DNA of 64,000 nt from Clostridium sp. AT4. Lineage in GTDB: Bacteria > Bacillota > Clostridia > Lachnospirales > Lachnospiraceae. The notes under the pieces were generated by a model, which saw only the letters and a list, made by a program, of their open reading frames with translations, searched no databases and was not told where the DNA came from. The stretch spans positions 329,348 to 393,347 of the forward strand of contig NZ_LN999827.1 of assembly GCF_001517625.2 (NCBI RefSeq), in the 5' to 3' direction. The first letter of the stretch is position 1, and each line of letters begins with the position of its first letter. A program made the position numbers and the translations under genes. This document shows positions 44,538-55,041 of the stretch, one piece after another.

Positions 44538-45113
44538 TTACAGTGCTGTTCCCTTCTTCGGAATATAAAACCGGCCCATATCCATGCCCTCCAGTTTAAG
44601 CAGTGCTTCCTTTGTCCGAATCCCGCCTCCAAATCCGGTTAGATTTCCTCCCGTTCCTACAACCCGGTGACAGGGAATGATGATGCCTATGGGGTTATGT
44701 CCTACCGCTCCTCCCACTGCCTGGGCAGACATCCGCAAAATGCCTTTTCGGTCTGCCACCTGCTTTGCAATCTGGCCATAAGTTATTGTACAGCCATAGG
44801 GGATTTTTAACAGTTCCTCCCAGACCACCTTTCTGAAATCACTTCCCTGCGGCGCCAGAGCCGGGGTAAAGTCCGGCCTTTTTCCTGAAAAGTAAATATC
44901 CAGCCATTCCCTTGTTTCTCTCAGAATCCGGGGGATTTTGTCCGCAGCAGGAATACATACCTCACGCTCTTTCGTCAGCCGCTCTACATCTTCGGGATAC
45001 CGCTCTTGTGGAAAGGAAAGCGCCGTCAAAGCATCCTCTGAAGCTGTAAGAGTCAAAGCACCTACAGGGGACTCATACACTGTCTGATAAATGATTCTTC
45101 CTTTGTCATCCAT
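44538..45113 (-). CDS. ogt: Methylated-DNA-protein-cysteine methyltransferase
   Basis: 191 aa suicide repair protein that removes methyl groups from O6-methylguanine. The active site IIIPCHRVVG and the following TGFGGGIRTKEALLKLEG are diagnostic; SDFRKVVWEELLKIPYGCTI and YGQIAKQVADRKG are the DNA-binding helices. No Ada-type N-terminal domain. Confidence 0.95.
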   Translation of the reverse strand: MDDKGRIIYQTVYESPVGALTLTASEDALTALSFPQERYPEDVERLTKEREVCIPAADKIPRILRETREWLDIYFSGKRPDFTPALAPQGSDFRKVVWEELLKIPYGCTITYGQIAKQVADRKGILRMSAQAVGGAVGHNPIGIIIPCHRVVGTGGNLTGFGGGIRTKEALLKLEGMDMGRFYIPKKGTAL

Positions 45114-45215
45114 CCGCTCAAATTCTCCTGCTCTCCCAGATCATACCGTTTTTCGTGCCGCTCCCGCCATCTGTCCGATCAATCCCGGCCCAGAGTCCGG
45201 TCCGCCTTCAGGCAA

Positions 45216-45238
45216 AGAAAAAGGAGCCCTGCGGCTCC
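45216..45238 (-). terminator. Terminator of ridA
   Basis: Minus strand GGAGCC-GCAG-GGCTCC (45223-45238) followed by TTTTTCTTT. Confidence 0.85.
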
Positions 45239-45265
45239 CTTCCCTTCTTATCACCTGCAGGCAGA

Positions 45266-45634
45266 TTACTTTACTGCGATTGCCTCGATCTCACATAAAA
45301 CTCCCTTTGGAAGAGTCTTTACTGCTACGCAGCTTCTTGCCGGCTTGGAGGTAAAATACTTTGCATATACTTCATTAAATGCTGCAAAGTCGCCCATATC
45401 TGCTAAAAAGCAGGTGGTCTTGAATACCTTATCGAAACCGCTGCCTGCTGCCTCCAGGATAGCGCCTACGTTCTTACAGCTCTGCTCTGCCTGAGCGGCA
45501 ATGCCGTCTGCTACTGTACCGTCTGCCGGATTTACAGGAATCTGTCCGGAAGTATAGATTACCCCATTTACCTCAAATGCCTGAGAATAAGGTCCGATTG
45601 CACCTGGTGCGTTCTTTGTGTCAATTACGTTCAT
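45266..45634 (-). CDS. ridA: RidA family enamine/imine deaminase
   Basis: 122 aa, normal length. GAIGPYSQAFEVNGVIYTSG, FNEVYAKYFTSKPARSCVAV with the substrate-binding Arg, and KGVLCEIEAIAVK at the end. RidA hydrolyses reactive 2-aminoacrylate from PLP enzymes. Single gene with its own terminator. Confidence 0.96.
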   Translation of the reverse strand: MNVIDTKNAPGAIGPYSQAFEVNGVIYTSGQIPVNPADGTVADGIAAQAEQSCKNVGAILEAAGSGFDKVFKTTCFLADMGDFAAFNEVYAKYFTSKPARSCVAVKTLPKGVLCEIEAIAVK

Positions 45635-45723
45635 TCCGAAAACCTCCTAATACCTTAATAAGGCCTATTATAGCCGACTTTTATACATTATGCAATGTTT
45701 TATTCTTAATGCAGATCCTATGT

Positions 45724-47040
45724 TTATGCATCACTTACAGAGGACAACAGAGACAGCAGATATTCCTTCGTATTCCTCACCGGATCCTCCAGCACCAGTT
45801 CCAGAAACTGCTGCAGCCGGGTTCCAACCTCTTTTCCGGGCTTCATCCCCGCCTTTATAAGATCATTCCCCGTAACTGCCAGCATTTTAAGGCTTATGCA
45901 GTCGCCATCCCGGCGGATCTCATCTCTGAGACAGCAAAGTGCTCTCAGGCACTCCGCCGCAGGCGGACACTCCTCAGCCAGACACAGCTTTACTCTAAGG
46001 AGATCGTCAAACAGCTCCGGCTCCATCCGGCTCATAGCCCGGCGCAGTCCGGTTTTTATCCTGTCATTATGCTTGGAAAGCCCTTTTTTAAAATATCCAG
46101 CCTGTATAGCTGCACCGTCTTTATCGGACTGTATACTGTCCTCTGTCGGCTCCCCACACAGGGAAACTTTAATCCACTGAACCAGAGTCTTTACCCTGTA
46201 AATAGTATCATTATCCAGCTTCAGCGCCTTAAGCACCAAAACAGCCTCTTTAGGCTCGCATTTCCGCATAAAAACCGCCCAGCGCAGTGATTTTTCCGCC
46301 GGAACAGAGGACGGTATGTGAAAGCAGGAGCCGCCGGAAATCTCCGGGATCCGGTGAAAGGTCTCTGATACCCAGGGGCTGATCCCTGTCTCGTAAACTT
46401 GCCGGATGCGTCCGGGAAGTGGGCTTATAAGAAGCTTTGTAAGCTCCACCTGAACCCGCTCCCGGCTTACATGGACCAGATTGGGAGCAATTTTTTTTAT
46501 GGCATTTTCCGTATGCTCCTCAATTTCAAAGCCAAGCTGGGCGGAAAAACGGATGGCTCTTAAAATGCGCAGAGCGTCCTCTGTAAAGCGCTCCTCTGCC
46601 GCTCCCACACAGCGGATCACACCATCCTCCAGATCCTTCCGGCCTCCAAAGGCATCCACAAGACCGCGATCCCGGTTATAAGCCATAGCATTGATGGTAA
46701 AATCCCGGCGCTTTAAGTCCTCAATGAGATCCGGCGTAAAGGTCACGCTGTCCGGATGACGGCCATCAGTATAATCGCCGTCAATCCGGAAGGTAGTAAC
46801 CTCGTAGCCTTCCTTTCCCATCATTACAGTCACCGTGCCGTGCTGGATTCCTGTATCCACGGTTCTGCGGAATACAGCCTTGACCTCCTCCGGTTTTGCA
46901 CTGGTGGTAATATCCCAGTCTCCCGGCTCCCGTCCCAGAAGCATATCCCGTACGCAGCCGCCTACCAGATACGCCTCATATCCATGCTCACAAAGCTTTT
47001 CTACAATCTCCTGTGCAGCAGCGGGAATCTGTATTTTCAT
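45724..47040 (-). CDS. cca: CCA-adding tRNA nucleotidyltransferase
   Basis: 438 aa. Class II polymerase head: YEAYLVGGCVRDMLLGREPG with the DWDITTSAKPEEV metal pair, then RRDFTINAMAYN and RFTEDALRILRAIRFSAQLG. Helical C-terminus as in class II enzymes. The ATG at 47040 overlaps the proS stop (TGATG), so translation is coupled. It has no HD domain. Confidence 0.95.
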   Translation of the reverse strand: MKIQIPAAAQEIVEKLCEHGYEAYLVGGCVRDMLLGREPGDWDITTSAKPEEVKAVFRRTVDTGIQHGTVTVMMGKEGYEVTTFRIDGDYTDGRHPDSVTFTPDLIEDLKRRDFTINAMAYNRDRGLVDAFGGRKDLEDGVIRCVGAAEERFTEDALRILRAIRFSAQLGFEIEEHTENAIKKIAPNLVHVSRERVQVELTKLLISPLPGRIRQVYETGISPWVSETFHRIPEISGGSCFHIPSSVPAEKSLRWAVFMRKCEPKEAVLVLKALKLDNDTIYRVKTLVQWIKVSLCGEPTEDSIQSDKDGAAIQAGYFKKGLSKHNDRIKTGLRRAMSRMEPELFDDLLRVKLCLAEECPPAAECLRALCCLRDEIRRDGDCISLKMLAVTGNDLIKAGMKPGKEVGTRLQQFLELVLEDPVRNTKEYLLSLLSSVSDA

Positions 47041-48479
47041 CAATATGCCCGTCCCCAGTAAACCATCTTTTTCGCCGGCTTGCCGCAGCATACGCAGTGG
47101 TCGGAGAGATTCTCCTGCTCAAAGGGCATACATCTGGAGGTAGCGCCTGTCTCTTCCTTAATCTTATCCTCACACTCACGGCAGCCGCACCACATAGCCT
47201 TTACAAAACCTGGCTTATTGTTAATGGTATCCACAAACTCATCCCATTCTGTAGCAGTATAGGTATGAGCCTCTCTGTGAGCTCTGGCCTTTTCCAGCAT
47301 ATCCTTCTGAATGGTTTCAAGCAGTTCGCCGGCCTTTGCCTCCAGCTCGTCCAGGCAGACAACTGTCTTTTCGTGGGTATCTCTGCGCACCAGAACGGCC
47401 TGATTCTGCTCCATATCCTTAGGACCGATCTCCACACGCAGAGGAATACCTCGCATCTCGCAGTCTGCAAACTTCCAGCCGGGGCTCTTGTCCGTATCAT
47501 CTACCTTTACAGCATAGCCGGACTTCACCAGCCGGTCTCTCAGCTCAAACGCCTTGTCTAAAACGCCTTCCTTCTTCTGCTGGATCGGTACAACCATGAT
47601 CTGTACTGGAGCAATTCTCGGAGGCAGAACCAGGCCGTTGTCATCGCCATGTACCATGATAATAGCGCCGATCATACGGGTTGTCATACCCCAAGAAGTC
47701 TGGTAAACGTGCTTTAAGGTATTGTCCTTATCTGCAAACTGGATGCCGAAGGCCTTTGCAAAACCGTCGCCAAAGTTATGGCTGGTACCGGACTGCAGTG
47801 CCTTTCCGTCATGCATCAGAGACTCGATGGTATAGGTAGCCTCTGCGCCTGCAAACTTCTCCTTGTCTGTTTTCTGTCCCTTTACAACAGGGATCGCCAG
47901 AACCTGCTCGCAGAAGTCAGCGTACACATTTAACATCTGTACGGTTCTCTCCTCTGCCTCTTCCGCTGTGGCATGAGCCGTATGGCCCTCCTGCCATAAG
48001 AACTCTCTGGAGCGCAGGAACGGACGGGTTGTCTTCTCCCAACGGACAACAGAGCACCACTGGTTGTAAACTCTCGGAAGATCTCTGTAGGAGTGAATGT
48101 CCTTTGCGTAAAAATCACAGAATAACGTCTCAGAGGTAGGTCTTACACACATACGCTCCTGAAGAGGCTCCAATCCACCGTGTGTCACCCATGCAACCTC
48201 AGGCGCAAAGCCTTCTACATGATCCTTCTCCTTCTGAAGAAGGCTTTCCGGAATAAATACAGGCATATATACGTTCTGCACGCCTGTTTCCTTAAATCTG
48301 CGGTCCAACTCCTTCTGGATATTCTCCCAGATCGCATAGCCCGCAGGCTTGATTACCATACAGCCCTTTACGCTTGCATAATCGCAGAGTTCTGCTTTCT
48401 TTACCACATCCGTATACCACTGGGCGAAATCCACGTCCATGGATGTGATGGCTTCTACCATTTTTTTGTTGTCTGCCAT
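47040..48479 (-). CDS. proS: Prolyl-tRNA synthetase (archaeal/eukaryote-type)
   Basis: 479 aa class II synthetase. Motif 2 ([40 protein letters not shown]), motif 3 ([18 protein letters not shown]), anticodon domain ([20 protein letters not shown]) and the C-terminal zinc cysteines ([32 protein letters not shown]). This short type lacks the bacterial editing insertion. Start at 48479 after AAAAGGAGAATCATC. A T-box leader precedes it. Confidence 0.96.
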   Translation of the reverse strand: MADNKKMVEAITSMDVDFAQWYTDVVKKAELCDYASVKGCMVIKPAGYAIWENIQKELDRRFKETGVQNVYMPVFIPESLLQKEKDHVEGFAPEVAWVTHGGLEPLQERMCVRPTSETLFCDFYAKDIHSYRDLPRVYNQWCSVVRWEKTTRPFLRSREFLWQEGHTAHATAEEAEERTVQMLNVYADFCEQVLAIPVVKGQKTDKEKFAGAEATYTIESLMHDGKALQSGTSHNFGDGFAKAFGIQFADKDNTLKHVYQTSWGMTTRMIGAIIMVHGDDNGLVLPPRIAPVQIMVVPIQQKKEGVLDKAFELRDRLVKSGYAVKVDDTDKSPGWKFADCEMRGIPLRVEIGPKDMEQNQAVLVRRDTHEKTVVCLDELEAKAGELLETIQKDMLEKARAHREAHTYTATEWDEFVDTINNKPGFVKAMWCGCRECEDKIKEETGATSRCMPFEQENLSDHCVCCGKPAKKMVYWGRAY

Positions 48480-48489
48480 GATGATTCTC

Positions 48490-48799
48490 CTTTTCTTTTC
48501 TATATAACAAAAAAGCCATCCAATCCCATGCATCTATGCGCTCTGCAAGGGACCGAACAGCTCGGCGGTACCACCCTGATTAGTCTTTATGACTCTCTCT
48601 TTTATCCATTAACGCCGGATCTGCGCTGTATTCATCATACAGGGCTCCAGGGCCGGTTGGGTCCGGGCTTTCGTAAGGAACTTCCACCTTTTGTTCCTCT
48701 CTCTGCAACGTGCTCCGGGCTTACTATTCCCCTTCTTAGCCTTTCTCATGTATCTATGTCGCATCATGGAAAGTATGTCTTTCGTCATTGTAAATTCTA
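48490..48799 (-). ncRNA. T-box riboswitch ahead of proS (Pro-specific by context)
   Basis: The minus-strand leader of about 300 nt contains AGGGTGGTACCGC (48565-48577), the T-box that pairs with the uncharged tRNA acceptor end. Downstream an alternative stem with GCATAGATGC-type pairing ends in GGCTTTTTTG (48490-48497 region), the terminator. Uncharged tRNA should favour read-through into proS. I could not assign the specifier codon with confidence. Confidence 0.88.
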
Positions 48800-48822
48800 C
48801 GACGGATTGTGTGGTTTGTCAA
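48794..48822 (-). promoter_or_regulatory. Promoter of the proS T-box transcript
   Basis: Minus strand TTGACA (48817-48822), 17 nt, TAGAAT (48794-48799), immediately before the T-box leader. Confidence 0.8.
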
Positions 48823-48893
48823 CATGGATATTTTTCTTAAGGTTTTGCATCTTATCTCCACAGAAACTTTGAAACAGTCTCCCCATATGTACT

Positions 48894-49847
48894 TTAACTT
48901 ATTATAAACGAAAAACACATATCCTCCTGTGCACTCACATGGTACCTGTCTTCTACATCAGCCCCCCAACTATTGATCCCCCCTACGCCGCGTGTTGCTC
49001 CATAAATGCAAAGTACAGTTCTTCTGGCACATGGAAGTTCTTCTAAATGTGTAGCATTTTCAATTTCACATGCTGTATATGGCAGGCAGGAAAAATTAAA
49101 TTTTTCCTGATTGCTGCATATCTGCAATGATTTTCTTCCAAAAGTTTTATTACTATTATCTAATGTTGTATTTCGATATATGGTTACCCACTTCGTGTCC
49201 ATATGCATTCCGCAATCTTGCGGTGTAAGATAGGGCGTCATGTGTGGTTTTTCTATATAAATTCCTTTTTTTGCTCCAGCTTTCCTATCCGGATACGTTT
49301 CTCCTGAAAGCCCTTCATATTGATATTTTTCTGCCAATGTAGGCATGATCATCCGAAAACCAAACACCGGAAGTTCTGGTAAACCTGGTTTTCCATAATA
49401 ATAATTTTCAACCAAAATTTTTCCTTCCGCATTAACAGTGTATGATATGTCTACTGCCGTTTTAGGATTTGTAATAGTTTCATATCTGAATATCACCTGT
49501 ATCTTATCCACAAATTCAGCTGATGAAAAACAATTATTTTGAGGTGCGCAGGGAATCCCCAGATCTTTTCCATCTACAATTACCCTCTTATCAACACAAC
49601 TAATAAACATATCTGATGCCAACCAGCTTCCACTTTTCAGATGAAAGCCACATCCTCTGTCATTATCTGTAAGTGCTCTCCAAAATGTAGGCTTTGGGCA
49701 ACGATACAGCCACTCCATCCCCTCTTTAACCAACGATTCCATTCCACCCGTAACATAAGAAAAAATGTATGAAAATCCCTCACCAGATACTCCCAAAGTG
49801 CAATCTCCATATACAACTTTTAAACGATTTTTATTTATATTTTCCAT
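48894..49847 (-). CDS. lacM: Beta-galactosidase small subunit
   Basis: 317 aa, the C-terminal beta-sandwich (Bgal_small_N) of GH2 LacZ as a separate chain: RLKVVYGDCTLGVSGEGFSY, FWRALTDNDRGCGFH, GETYPDRKAG and TPYLTPQDCGMHMDTKWVTI. The catalytic glutamates are in LacL; this subunit completes the active site. It overlaps lacL by 17 nt, which I recall as the same overlap described for lactobacillal lacLM. AGGAGG sits inside the lacL end. Confidence 0.93.
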   Translation of the reverse strand: MENINKNRLKVVYGDCTLGVSGEGFSYIFSYVTGGMESLVKEGMEWLYRCPKPTFWRALTDNDRGCGFHLKSGSWLASDMFISCVDKRVIVDGKDLGIPCAPQNNCFSSAEFVDKIQVIFRYETITNPKTAVDISYTVNAEGKILVENYYYGKPGLPELPVFGFRMIMPTLAEKYQYEGLSGETYPDRKAGAKKGIYIEKPHMTPYLTPQDCGMHMDTKWVTIYRNTTLDNSNKTFGRKSLQICSNQEKFNFSCLPYTACEIENATHLEELPCARRTVLCIYGATRGVGGINSWGADVEDRYHVSAQEDMCFSFIIS

Positions 49848-51750
49848 AATAGTAATTTACCTCCTGCATTGCTGGTTTTTCTGTCCTATCTGCAAATACA
49901 ATTCCATTTCCAGAAAAATTATAATCAGTTGGCCTATCGTCAAAATCTCCTCCATAACGAAGTACTTCTTCTCCTGTCACCTCATCTTTTACATATATTG
50001 CCTGATCAATATAATCCCAGATAAAACCTCCATGAAACATCATATACTCATCTAAAATACTCATATATGAACTCATTCCCCCCAGTGAATTTCCCATGCT
50101 ATGCATAAATTCACATAAAAGATATGGCTTCTTAGGATTAGACGACAAATATGCCCTAACTTCATCAGGCGTTGCATACATCCTGCTTTCTATCTGAGAT
50201 ATCTCATCTTCATATTTTCTATTAACTGATACACCTTCATAATGCACCAATCGTCCATCTTCCTGCTGCATAAAATATTTATTCATTTCTGCTATATCAT
50301 CCCCTGCATAAGATTCATTTCCCAAAGACCAAAAGAGGACCGATGTATGATTTTTAAATGTTTCATAATTGTTCTTTGCACGATCAATTACAGCATTCTT
50401 CCACTCAGGCAATGAACCCGGAACATTATACGATGGTTCCACCTCTCCCATCTTTTGCCAGGAGCCATGACTTTCTAAATTGGTTTCTGACATCATATAG
50501 ATCCCCGCTTCGTCACACATATAATACCATGGTATTTGATTTGGATAATGGCAGGTTCTAACAGCATTAATATGATTCTTTTCAAAGTGCATTAAATCTA
50601 TCTTCATTTCCTTTTCTGTAATACATCTCCCTACATGCGGCTCCCACTCATGCCGGTTTACACCTGTCAATATTAATCGTTTGCCATTTAGGCAAATAAC
50701 CTTATCGATTATCTCCAATCTCCTAAATCCTACACGATACGGTACTACCTCAATTATATTTTCATCTTTATCCTTAACTTCCAGATAAAAATTATACAGG
50801 TATGGATTGCGGTTTTCCCATGGAATAACCTTTTGCGGAATCAATCCGCTAACAAAACCGTTTACTTCCAAACAACTATCTGAAGTATTATTCCCATATG
50901 TCATTGCAACATCACTTTTCCAGCATATATTTTCGTTATCCTTCAAAACCGCTGTTGCATGAACATCGCAGACACTTGCCAGAGAAAGCTTCACTTTTAT
51001 ATCTATTTTTCCATTTTCATTGGTGTCCAGCAATATAGGATGAATAAAAATATCTTCTACATGTGCATATGGCTTTGCCTTTAACTTTACGCTCCGAAAA
51101 ATTCCAAAGAAACGAAAAAAATCCTGATCTTCCAAAAATGCTGCTGTGCTTCGTTTATAAACCTCAACAGCCAGAATATTTCCTGTATTTTTTATGTATG
51201 GGGTTAAATCAAACTCTGATGGAGTAAAACTATCTTCAGCATATCCGAGAAAATAGCCATTTAGCCACACATACATTGCCTGCTCTACTCCTTCAAAGCA
51301 GACAATTGTCCTTTTTCCATGAAACTCATTTGGTAAATCAAACTGACATACATATGAACCTACCGGGTTGTAGGAAGCATCACTGAATGCCCCCTCTCCT
51401 TTTCCTGCATTCGGAAGACTAAATGCAGGCCTGTAATATTCATGTCCCTCCCATGGATACATTGTATTAATATAATGAATTTTATCATATCCCTGAAGTT
51501 CAATATGCCCTGGAACTTTAATCGTATCAAAATCTGATCGATCATAATCTTCCCTGTAAAAATCTGCGGGACGTGAAGCAGCATTTTTACTGTAATGGAA
51601 TTTCCATAATCCATCCAATAAAACTTCCCACTTATTACTGCTTTTCCCAATTTCCTCATAGCTTTCAAAATACATATGGTCACTATGCGCATCTAATCTG
51701 TTTACACAATAAATTTCCGGATTATCCAACCATTTAATATCTGCTTTCAT
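49831..51750 (-). CDS. lacL: Beta-galactosidase large subunit (GH2)
   Basis: 639 aa. Sugar-binding domain, jelly roll (VWLNGYFLGYAEDSFTPSEF) and TIM barrel with TGVNRHEWEPHVGRCI, acid/base Glu in LFWSLGNESY and nucleophile Glu in PYLLCEFMHSMGNSLGG. No signal peptide: cytoplasmic. Start at 51750 after AAAGGAAGCAGAA. It lies just downstream of an IS element that separates it from the ABC transporter and sulfatase genes. Substrate by context is a galactoside imported by that transporter. Confidence 0.94.
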   Translation of the reverse strand: MKADIKWLDNPEIYCVNRLDAHSDHMYFESYEEIGKSSNKWEVLLDGLWKFHYSKNAASRPADFYREDYDRSDFDTIKVPGHIELQGYDKIHYINTMYPWEGHEYYRPAFSLPNAGKGEGAFSDASYNPVGSYVCQFDLPNEFHGKRTIVCFEGVEQAMYVWLNGYFLGYAEDSFTPSEFDLTPYIKNTGNILAVEVYKRSTAAFLEDQDFFRFFGIFRSVKLKAKPYAHVEDIFIHPILLDTNENGKIDIKVKLSLASVCDVHATAVLKDNENICWKSDVAMTYGNNTSDSCLEVNGFVSGLIPQKVIPWENRNPYLYNFYLEVKDKDENIIEVVPYRVGFRRLEIIDKVICLNGKRLILTGVNRHEWEPHVGRCITEKEMKIDLMHFEKNHINAVRTCHYPNQIPWYYMCDEAGIYMMSETNLESHGSWQKMGEVEPSYNVPGSLPEWKNAVIDRAKNNYETFKNHTSVLFWSLGNESYAGDDIAEMNKYFMQQEDGRLVHYEGVSVNRKYEDEISQIESRMYATPDEVRAYLSSNPKKPYLLCEFMHSMGNSLGGMSSYMSILDEYMMFHGGFIWDYIDQAIYVKDEVTGEEVLRYGGDFDDRPTDYNFSGNGIVFADRTEKPAMQEVNYYYGKYK

Positions 51751-51801
51751 TTCTGCTTCCTTTCTACAAGCAGAAAATGATGCGATTTTTATCATAATAA
51801 A

Positions 51802-53455
51802 CCTGAATTATTCACGGAACAGTATCTGAATTGATAACAGTACCATGAATCTGAAAATTGATCCATGCAGCCATAACATCACTCAATTAACCCGTCAAAA
51901 GGGTATAAAATCCCTGTGGCAGAGTTCAGAGCAGTTGTTAAGCTGTCAATGTTCGTTAATAGTTGCTATTCCAGCTGTACATTCAGCTTGCCGATATTTG
52001 AAAGTGTCTCATAGAATTCATTCTTATAGGGGCAACTGCTGCACAGTTTGAATGTGATATATCTTGCTGAATGAACTACTTTTGCAGCAATCTTCAGCAA
52101 TTTTAAACGGACGGTATCAATGCGTTGCTTTCTCATATTTGCTGATAGCACCAATCTTCTAAACCAATTAAATATGTTATACGCAAGAGCATGTACCTGC
52201 AGTCTATTGGCATTTACCATTCTGGTATGACTGCTTACGGACGCAAAATCAAAACCGGATTTGCTTTCTTTAATGAAGTTTTCCATCAGCCCTCGCTTGC
52301 AATAAAATTTGATGAGATACTCTGGTGAGGAATCCATGTTTGTGACAACAAATGTGTACATGTAAACCATTTGGTTTTCCGGCTTTTCAACCTTGCATAC
52401 CACACGCCTTTCATAAGGCCATGAACTCGCTCTATACATGAATTCGCCATAGGCTACTGCATAATCGACTTTATTATTTTTGGTGATCTCATCAAGCTCA
52501 TCCACAAGATAGGATGCTTTTTTACGGAGAATGCCATTCTCCTTCAGCCGGATCACATAGCTTGTGCCGTTTTCCTCACACTGCTTATAAAGATCAGGTG
52601 TAGCGAAACCGCTGTCACCACGAAGCAGAATACGGATCGCCGGATAATCATTCAGGTATTCATCAAGTATCGGCTGCAGGAAGTCAACCACTCCGGTAGA
52701 GGAATACTCGGTTCCATCACGAAGCTGGATTTTTACCAGATCTCCGGTCATTCCATCCTAACAGACAAGTGGATGGTATCCATTGCTTTGATAATGAAAG
52801 TTAAAGGCTCTGCCTTCCTGTTTGCCGTATGCATCAAGAAGAGTGGAATCCAGATCCAGAATAACAGCCTGTGGCATCTGAATACGATAAACTCTCTTTC
52901 GGAGTATTCTGCCAATCATAAGTAACTGGTTTAAGGTATCTTCATCCATACGGTTAAAGAATCTTGATACCGTAGGCTGTGATGCAAGGGTGTCTTTTTC
53001 AAGTACAGGCTTGAATACAGGATCATTTGTAAGTTCATCGGAAGTATCATCTTCAAAGTAGCCTGCAATGATCATATATATCATCTGGAGCAGGTTTTTC
53101 TGATCTGTATGATATCTGAATAATGCAGAATCGTTGGTCTTGAAAACTTTGCCTAAAAGATTATCAATACCAAGTTTGCTTACGAATTCTTTGATGAGAA
53201 GCAATCCTGCATCGGAGGATAAATCTCCTCCATCAAAATTTATTTTAATTTGTCTATTGCTTTCTAGTGATAAGGTGTTTACAATACTCATAAAGGGCTC
53301 CTTTGTTGGTATTTATTTTGATTAGACACCTTAATTTTACCACAAATGGATGCTCTTTTTTCATTCACTTGATAGGTGAAAAGCAATATTCAGTTAAAAT
53401 ACAGTAACTATGTGGCTTTCAGCCACATTCGTGGCAAAGTCGTGAATAATTCAGG
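51802..53455 (-). mobile_element. IS1380-family insertion sequence
   Basis: 1654 bp bounded by the inverted repeat CCTGAATTATTCACG (51802-51816) and its complement (53441-53455). The flanks carry a 5-bp direct repeat ATAAA (51797-51801 and 53456-53460), the target duplication. Size and the single transposase match IS1380. Inserted 52 nt upstream of lacL, in the intergenic region after the ABC solute-binding gene. Confidence 0.93.
51966..53291 (-). pseudogene. IS1380 transposase interrupted by an amber codon
   Basis: Two in-frame pieces make one transposase of about 441 aa. The N-terminal part has INFDGGDLSSDAGLLLIKEF and AVILDLDSTLLDAYGKQEG (first catalytic Asp); the C-terminal part has ILLRGDSGFATPDLYKQCEE (second Asp) and FYCKRGLMENFIKESKSGFD (Glu). 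They are divided only by TAG at 52758-52760, in GYHPLVC*DGMTGD, where relatives have a sense codon. The copy should be inactive unless the stop is read through. Confidence 0.9.
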
Positions 53456-53500
53456 ATAAATATAACCGCATCATTTCCTATATCCATTTTAGCTATATAT

Positions 53501-55006
53501 TTACTTCAACGCCTCATAATCAGCATCTGTATAATCTTTCGTTGCATCCCAGTTGGAAAATTCAAGCAAACTGTAATCTAAACCAACAGCCTCACATGCA
53601 CGTTTCCACTCTGTGGTTGTATCATCTGCCAATGTCTTTAATGCGCTGTCATAATCTACAATACTCTGTGAAATAATTCCCTGTACAATAGCGCCAAGAC
53701 TGGGCTGCACATCTTTAACCTCTGAATAAAATGCATTTGCCAGTTCACTTCTCTTAATAAGTGTGGGAACTGTTTTAGATGTTTCTTCGGCAATTGTGTA
53801 ATACTGTTTCATATGTTCATTCGTCATATACTTTTCATTAATTTCCGGAATACAGGACACGAAGCTTCCACTTTCTACATTACTCTGCTGATAACCATAC
53901 TCTTCATCATACAATGCCATCAGATACTCTGCTGCTTCTTTCGGATGTTTAGACTGCTTATAAATACCCATCCATGGTGATAATTCTCCTGCCTGTACAT
54001 ACGTATTGCTTACACCATCTGGAACAGGTACTGCCATAACTCCATAGTTCAAATCTGGATAATTTACATCCCATTGAGACACGCACCACATCCCCTGACA
54101 AAGGAACGCCGCCTGGCCCTGTGCAAATAACTCCCTCGCCTCTGGTGCACTGATATTATTCGTATCTGGATGAATACTTCCATCATCTACCAGTCCTTTA
54201 ATCAACCCCAGTGCCTGGCTCATGGCCTCACTATCGTACGGTGCTGCACCATTATCTGTTAATACTTTTTGTGTTGCAGCAATCTTGCCTCCAGCTGCGG
54301 CAGCTAAAGATCTAGCCATAACATCCATACGATTCATCTGCTTTCCGCCATCGATCAAACCATATACATTGCCGTTCCCCATCTCTGTAACTTTTTTGCA
54401 GGCATCTCTAAATTCCGAATAGGTTCTTGGAATATCTGTAATACCTGCCTGATCCAGGATATCTTTATTATAAAAGAACAGGCACTGAATTATCGGCATC
54501 TGCTCGGTAACCGTATACCAATCTTCCCCAATATCAGTAACTCCCTCTGCAAAAGATGCTGGATCAAACTTATCTCTAAAATCATCTGTTACATAATTAT
54601 TAATCGGTTGAAACCAGCCTTCATCTACCGCTGTATTTAAGGTTAATCCGACAGGTATCGGGAATAAATCTGGTCCTTCTCCCGATTTAATCATAGTAAC
54701 AATTGTATTTTTAAATTGATCTACCGTAAGCATGGTATATTCAATTTTAATATTAGGATGAGTTTCTTCAAACTTTTTATGAAATTCTTCTCTCTGTTCA
54801 GCAGATCCATCGCTCCAATCGACCACACGCAGTGTGATCTGCCCATCCTCAGTTTTCTCCTCTTCTGTTGAAATACTGACATTTTCATTTTCTGGTGCAG
54901 CATTTGCTTCACCATTCCCTGTAGATGGCATTGCTCCACATCCTGATAATACAGACGTCATCATGATACCTGTCAACAACATTGCTTCAAATTTTTTTAA
55001 TTTCAT
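53501..55006 (-). CDS. ABC sugar transporter, solute-binding lipoprotein
   Basis: 501 aa family-1 extracellular binding protein. Signal and lipobox VLSGCGAM; QITLRVVDWSDGSAEQREEF and FEETHPNIKIEYTMLTVDQF form the first lobe; the ALFAQGQAAFLCQGMWCVSQ-like motif and SPWMGIYKQSKHPKEAAEYL are typical of the family. It follows two permease genes in the same operon. No ATPase gene is present, so a shared MsmX-type ATPase is expected from elsewhere. Confidence 0.92.
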   Translation of the reverse strand: MKLKKFEAMLLTGIMMTSVLSGCGAMPSTGNGEANAAPENENVSISTEEEKTEDGQITLRVVDWSDGSAEQREEFHKKFEETHPNIKIEYTMLTVDQFKNTIVTMIKSGEGPDLFPIPVGLTLNTAVDEGWFQPINNYVTDDFRDKFDPASFAEGVTDIGEDWYTVTEQMPIIQCLFFYNKDILDQAGITDIPRTYSEFRDACKKVTEMGNGNVYGLIDGGKQMNRMDVMARSLAAAAGGKIAATQKVLTDNGAAPYDSEAMSQALGLIKGLVDDGSIHPDTNNISAPEARELFAQGQAAFLCQGMWCVSQWDVNYPDLNYGVMAVPVPDGVSNTYVQAGELSPWMGIYKQSKHPKEAAEYLMALYDEEYGYQQSNVESGSFVSCIPEINEKYMTNEHMKQYYTIAEETSKTVPTLIKRSELANAFYSEVKDVQPSLGAIVQGIISQSIVDYDSALKTLADDTTTEWKRACEAVGLDYSLLEFSNWDATKDYTDADYEALK

Positions 55007-55041
55007 CCTTTTACCTCTTTCTTATTTGAATGGTTACCTTA

